From Spirosoma spitsbergense DSM 19989 (GTDB lineage Bacteria; Bacteroidota; Bacteroidia; Cytophagales; Spirosomataceae), in contig NZ_KB893553.1 in assembly GCF_000374085.1 (NCBI RefSeq), forward strand, positions 1 through 64,000: a DNA stretch of 64,000 nucleotides, in the 5' to 3' direction. The translations under genes and the position numbers were made by a program. Shown piece by piece: positions 60,580-64,000 of the stretch. The notes beneath the pieces are model-generated. The model worked only from the letters and a program-made list of their open reading frames with translations. It was not told where the DNA came from and ran no database searches. The first letter of the stretch is position 1. Each line of letters begins with the position of its first letter.

Positions 60580-61506
60580 CTAAACCCGGAGTGCACCCGG
60601 CACCAGGCCCGTCTGCCGTTTGAAAAAATTACAGAAGTGAGCCACATCGGTGAAGCCTAAGCTGTCGGAGATTTCCGAGACTGTCCAGTTGGTTTGTTTG
60701 AGCAGCATCCTGGCCTCCTGCGACACCCGGCTGCCGATCAGTTCGGTGGTGGTGCGGCCAGTGGTTTCCTTCAGCACCCGGTTGAGGTGGTTGACGTGCA
60801 GGGCCAGTTGGTCGGCGTAGTCTTTGGCCGTGCGCAGGCGGACCTGCTGCTGGGGGGTAGCGAGGGGAAACTGCCGTTCGAGCAGTTCGGCAAACAGGGC
60901 CGTCACCCGCGCCGAAGCCGTGTGCGTAGCGGCCAGCACGGGGGCGGGCTGGAGCTTCTGGCCGACGTGAATCAACTCCAGCAGGTAGGCCCGGAGCAGG
61001 TCGTATTTGTAGGCGTAGTTCGAGGTGATTTCCGCCTTCATCTTCCCAAAGATAGCGTCGATGGCGTTGTACTCCTCCTGGCTCACCCGCAGCACCGGCT
61101 GACCGCCTGGCTGAAAAATGGGCAGTTCGTCCAGACCCGCCCGCCCCTTAGCGGGCAACAGAAAGGCGTCGGTAAAGATGCAGAAGTGGCCGGTCTGATC
61201 TTCGTCCTGCGGCAACCACCGGTAGGGCACCTGGGAGGTGGCAAACCACAGGGCGTACGGCTCGATGTCCACCACCTTGTCGGCGTATTCCACCCGGCTG
61301 CGCCCGCGCACCAAGCTGATTTTATAGAACGCCCGGCGGTCGAAGGTCATCGGCGGCTTGGTGTGGTAGCCCCGCATGAGGTCGGCCACGTCGAAGACGT
61401 TAAAGTGTCCCACCTCGTGCTGAATGCCCGGCGGCAGCAAGGTATCGGGTGTCTCACCGGCGGGGGTTAGTTTGTCATACAGTTCGTCGAGCGGTAGCGG
61501 TTTCAT
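60580..61506 (-). CDS. AraC-family transcriptional regulator
   Basis: The 308-residue product has an N-terminal cupin-like sensing domain (about 30-160). The C-terminal AraC helix-turn-helix (about 210-305) includes LALHVNHLNRVLKETTGRTT and SEISDSLGFTDVAHFCNFFK. The motif TSEISDSLGF is a hallmark of the second helix-turn-helix. An inverted repeat lies 23 bases upstream of the start and may be its own operator. The epimerase gene follows closely and is a probable target. Confidence 0.9.
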   Translation of the reverse strand: MKPLPLDELYDKLTPAGETPDTLLPPGIQHEVGHFNVFDVADLMRGYHTKPPMTFDRRAFYKISLVRGRSRVEYADKVVDIEPYALWFATSQVPYRWLPQDEDQTGHFCIFTDAFLLPAKGRAGLDELPIFQPGGQPVLRVSQEEYNAIDAIFGKMKAEITSNYAYKYDLLRAYLLELIHVGQKLQPAPVLAATHTASARVTALFAELLERQFPLATPQQQVRLRTAKDYADQLALHVNHLNRVLKETTGRTTTELIGSRVSQEARMLLKQTNWTVSEISDSLGFTDVAHFCNFFKRQTGLVPGALRV

Positions 61507-61528
61507 CCTGAGTCGTTGTAAAAATCAA

Positions 61529-61557
61529 AGGTATGTTATTTTTCAACTAACATACCT
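61529..61557. promoter_or_regulatory. Inverted repeat upstream of the AraC gene, candidate operator
   Basis: AGGTATGTTA (61529-61538) pairs perfectly with TAACATACCT (61548-61557) across a 9-base spacer. It lies 23 bases upstream of the AraC start at 61506. This fits autoregulation of the gene and may be shared with the epimerase. Confidence 0.5.
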
Positions 61558-61683
61558 GTCCGTCTTTCCGCTGACGCTGCTAAAGGCTGGTATGCTCCTC
61601 AGGGCTCGCAATGAGGATATTGGCCAATCCGCGCTGTGTTGGGGATTGACAGCCGTCTGTCTGGAACTGCGGCTCGATTTGTT

Positions 61684-61923
61684 TTACTGTCCCCTTCCGG
61701 TTTTGAGTCCCTGAACTACCTGCATAAAATCGTTTTTACTCCAGTGGTCCGTTATTTCTCCGTCTTTCAGAATATCTATTTTAATAACGTTCATCGCTAC
61801 TTTTTTCCCGGTGTTCGTTTTTCCCATGAATTCACCCGTATGAACGGCCGTTATTGTCTTTCTCAGCGATACCATGTCGCCCTCGCCCAACACTTCGTGA
61901 ATGTCTACGGAAACGTCGGTTTA
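61684..61923 (-). pseudogene. SnoaL-like/ester-cyclase protein, 5'-truncated remnant
   Basis: The minus-strand frame encodes EVLGEGDMVSLRKTITAVHTG, then EFMGKTNTGKKVAMNVIKID, KDGEITDHWSKNDFMQVV and a stop at 61684. This is the C-terminal half of SnoaL-like (ester cyclase) NTF2-fold proteins. An in-frame TAA just upstream of the DVSVDIHEV start shows that the N-terminal half is missing. There is no ATG placed to give a full-length protein. Confidence 0.65.
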
Positions 61924-62037
61924 TTTCTAGGACAAGACAGTTGAAATAATAATTCGAACCTGCCCAGAACCCTGTACTGCAGGTACCATGCCAACTAGAC
62001 AAGATCAGTTGGCAGATACTTAACTACCATTACGGAA

Positions 62038-62409
62038 CTAGATCATTTCCATTTCGCTCTTTCTATGCAATAAGCCCCAGTCAATCATGGCATCAATAAC
62101 AGTAATGATATTTTTGCCGGATTCCGTTAATTTATACGCCACTAAAACAGGGGGGTGATTGTTTACTGTACGTTCTATCATACCATTGATCTCCAGTTCT
62201 TTTAGCTCCTTTGATAACATTCTGGGCGTTACCCCTTCTAGGCTCTCCAACAAATCTTTAAACCTGTTTTTTTGATAAAACAGGGCGGCAATGATGGGCA
62301 GTTTCCATTTGCCGCTGACAACATTCATCGTGTCTTTTAAGGCAAGGGTAAATTGTCGGGGACACTGATTCACCGCTGCCTGTTCGATCAACTCTCTAAA
62401 ACTACTCAT
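62038..62409 (-). CDS. HxlR-family winged-helix regulator
   Basis: ATG 62409 (MSSFRELIEQAA) is preferred to an in-frame TTG at 62415. The 123-residue product has NVVSGKWKLPIIAALFY, RFKDLLESLEGVTPRMLSKE and LKELEINGMIERTV, the HxlR/YodB-type winged helix. Regulators of this kind often sense redox or electrophile stress and sit divergently from an NAD(P)H-binding gene, as here. A short inverted repeat in the shared promoter region is a candidate operator. Confidence 0.9.
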   Translation of the reverse strand: MSSFRELIEQAAVNQCPRQFTLALKDTMNVVSGKWKLPIIAALFYQKNRFKDLLESLEGVTPRMLSKELKELEINGMIERTVNNHPPVLVAYKLTESGKNIITVIDAMIDWGLLHRKSEMEMI

Positions 62410-62431
62410 AATCAAACGGTTATAGACTTAC

Positions 62432-62445
62432 TATACAAAAGTATA
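62432..62445. promoter_or_regulatory. Candidate HxlR operator
   Basis: TATAC (62432-62436) and GTATA (62441-62445) form an inverted repeat with a 4-base AAAA spacer in the 92-base region between the divergent HxlR and NmrA-type genes. Palindromes of this size in that location fit HxlR binding sites, but no experimental consensus was used. Confidence 0.45.
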
Positions 62446-62501
62446 TCGTTTAGCACCCATAACGAATTTAGTTTTGCATCACATTCAACCAAACACAAAC
62501 T

Positions 62502-63380
62502 ATGATTCTTGTTACAGGGGCAACAGGACAATTGGGGGCTAAAGCCATTGACCATTTATTGACCAAAGGCGTTAGGGCTGCTGACATGGCGGCATTCGTT
62601 AGAGATGCTGCAAAAGCACAAAGCCTAACCGAAAAAGGAATTGAGGTACGCGTTGGTGATTATACGGACTACGATTCGTTAGTGAATGCTTTTACGGGTG
62701 TTGATAAGCTGTTATTAGTGTCCAGCAACGACAGAGAGGCCGTTGAAAACCGAACAGCTCATCACATCAATGTAATCAAAGCCGCCAAACAGGCAAACAT
62801 TAAGCATATCGTTTACACCTCTTTTGTCAGAAAACCAACGTTTGACCAAACGCCCATAGCCTCTTTTCAACACGCTCATGTTGAGTCAGAACAGTTTCTA
62901 AAAAATAGTGGCCTTGCCTATACTATATTGCAAAACGGCATTTATTTGGAGATGATTCCAGTTTTTGTCGGCGTCAACGTAGCTGAAACAGGGGTTATCC
63001 TGTTCCCTGCCCAGGCAGGTAAAGCCAGTTGGGTGCTTCGAGACGAGTTGGCCGAAGCGGCTGCTCATGTATTGACGACCAAAGGCCATGAACATAAGAT
63101 ATACCCAATGACCAATACGGAATCAGTTTCTTTTGACGAAATAGCCACCAATTTGTCTGCTACAGTAGGGAGAGAAATCACGTATACCTCTCCACCGGTC
63201 GATGAATTTGAATCCATTCTGAAAAAAGCAGGTATGCCCGATTTGTATATAGGCATGTTTATGATGTGGGCTGTGGCTCAAGCACAGGGCGCTTTAGATG
63301 TAGAAGATACTACGTTAGCGTCTTTTTTAGGCAGGCAACCGACGAGTGTCAAGCAGTTTATCAATACGATCTACGGGTAA
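62502..63380 (+). CDS. NmrA/QorB-like NAD(P)H-binding SDR protein
   Basis: The 292-residue product has the N-terminal TGATGQLGAKAIDHLL and DKLLLVSSND, then HINVIKAAKQANIKHIVYTS. This is the NmrA/QorB-type layout, a family of SDR-related proteins that includes quinone reductases (QorB). The divergent HxlR gene is a familiar partner and probably represses it. The substrate is not proven. It could also be an NADP sensor without enzymatic activity. Confidence 0.9.
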   Translation: MILVTGATGQLGAKAIDHLLTKGVRAADMAAFVRDAAKAQSLTEKGIEVRVGDYTDYDSLVNAFTGVDKLLLVSSNDREAVENRTAHHINVIKAAKQANIKHIVYTSFVRKPTFDQTPIASFQHAHVESEQFLKNSGLAYTILQNGIYLEMIPVFVGVNVAETGVILFPAQAGKASWVLRDELAEAAAHVLTTKGHEHKIYPMTNTESVSFDEIATNLSATVGREITYTSPPVDEFESILKKAGMPDLYIGMFMMWAVAQAQGALDVEDTTLASFLGRQPTSVKQFINTIYG

Positions 63381-63626
63381 GCTGTTCTTACCCGCTCACC
63401 AACCGCTTACTTCAGAACAAAAACGGTTTACTAGCTTCAGGTTATGATGTGTACGCTTCCAGACCGAAATCCATTAGACAGTTTGTTGCGGCAATAGCCA
63501 GATTATCAATCAAAATTAAAATGTGACCTATTTTGCTTTATTTGCATAGATTAGTTCATTTATTATCGTTCACGAAAAGGTCAATGATCATCATTAACTG
63601 AACTTATCGTAATCAGCTACCAAACC

Positions 63627-63769
63627 CGTTCAGAAAAACGTCGGAATAAAACAGTGCTGGCCAGGATGTGAAGAAGAAATGAAGGAGGTTTTTTCTCCTA
63701 TCCAACTGAGTGTGCCGAAACTATCAGTCCAATGAAAAGCCGCGCCAGCAGAAATTGAGCGCGGCTTTT
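63627..63769. repeat. Non-coding element with hairpin, copy B
   Basis: This element lies in the 480-base gap between the NmrA-type gene and the DUF805 remnant, where no gene is otherwise seen. It shares CGTTCAG, GCTGGCCA followed by a GATGTGAA block, and AAAAGCCGCGCCAGCAGA with 51776-51989. The hairpin is AAAAGCCGCGC (63735-63745) and GCGCGGCTTTT (63759-63769), perfect over 11 bp, followed by T-poor sequence. Confidence 0.5.
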
Positions 63770-63864
63770 GACCCCGATCCGCGTGCTGGCATATTCACCG
63801 GATTTCGAAAGTAAGTTTTTTTTGTACTCTATAGCCTACAGCATTATAGCGAGAATGGATTTGA

Positions 63865-64000
63865 TCAACCTTTTGTTTTGGGATTAGCCCCATACTGATT
63901 GCTCTCTTTGACACTTTCAGTACAGGCCAAAATCAAGTTGTAAACCGGAATAAGCACGTACCACCCGCTCTTGCCTGCGTCGTGCATTCGCCGGACGGCA
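63865..64000 (-). CDS. DUF805 family membrane protein, C-terminal part (cut by window edge)
   Basis: The minus-strand frame enters from the right edge and ends at TGA 63865-63867. It encodes AVRRMHDAGKSGWYVLIPVY and then NLILACTESVKESNQYGANP, followed by KTKG. VRRLHDxGKSGW and the KYGPNPK-like end are the hallmarks of DUF805 proteins, small membrane proteins of unknown function. The rest of the gene is outside the window. Confidence 0.72.
   Translation of the reverse strand, partial: AVRRMHDAGKSGWYVLIPVYNLILACTESVKESNQYGANPKTKG

Overview
This window looks like a chromosomal segment of a Bacteroidota bacterium, probably a Cytophagales member close to Spirosoma. That is an inference from three things: the type VI secretion genes are of the Bacteroidetes-specific subtype iii, one giant protein ends in a type IX secretion sorting domain, and start codons mostly lack Shine-Dalgarno sequences. 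No rRNA, tRNA or CRISPR array was seen.

Layout. (1) 1-1816: the C-terminal end of an IS4-like transposase abuts a decayed IS110 element whose upstream non-coding end probably encodes a bridge RNA. (2) 2131-9042: a signalling block of an FHA/zinc-ribbon membrane protein, an acidic His-rich protein, a zinc-ribbon/FHA protein, a membrane PP2C phosphatase, an exported caspase-like protease and a membrane Ser/Thr kinase with Sel1 repeats. (3) 9156-24874: exported envelope proteins, including two paralogues, a TPR protein, a lipoprotein with CsgG/LpoB-like features, an OmpA-domain protein, a YD-like lipoprotein and a 1414-residue Ig-like surface protein. Four of them share one C-terminal or N-terminal domain. 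(4) 25094-34978: T6SS core, tssH, a putative membrane-active effector, tssB, tssC, three tssD/hcp paralogues, tssI/vgrG and tssN. (5) 35067-39801: an effector cassette of PAAR, helical adaptor-like protein, papain-like cysteine protease toxin, candidate immunity protein, DUF4123 adaptor, small unknowns and a BPSL0067-type amidase. (6) 39897-43445: two beta-helix lipoproteins. (7) 43448-49008: baseplate genes tssE, tssF, tssG, then tssO and tssK on the opposite strand. (8) 49289-51680: an internally deleted IS3 transposase and a second decayed IS110 copy in the same orientation as the first, so the T6SS region is bracketed by two direct IS110 copies. (9) 52117-64000: unrelated accessory and redox genes: a YdjM-like membrane protein, two AraC regulators, several SDR and quinone-reductase-like enzymes, two Crp/Fnr regulators (one frameshifted), an HxlR regulator with a divergent NmrA-type gene, and remnants of an M1 peptidase, a SnoaL protein and a DUF805 protein.

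How the genes work together. Sheath (TssB/C), tube (Hcp), spike (VgrG, PAAR), baseplate (TssE/F/G/K), membrane parts (TssN/O) and recycling ATPase (TssH) make an almost complete contractile injection machine. I could not confidently name TssP, TssQ or TssR. The exported proteins of block 3, notably the lipoprotein and the OmpA protein, are the obvious candidates for outer-membrane and peptidoglycan anchoring. The kinase, phosphatase and FHA proteins resemble the threonine phosphorylation control of proteobacterial T6SS. The added exported caspase-like protease and the shared exported domain are the least explained and most interesting parts of the window.
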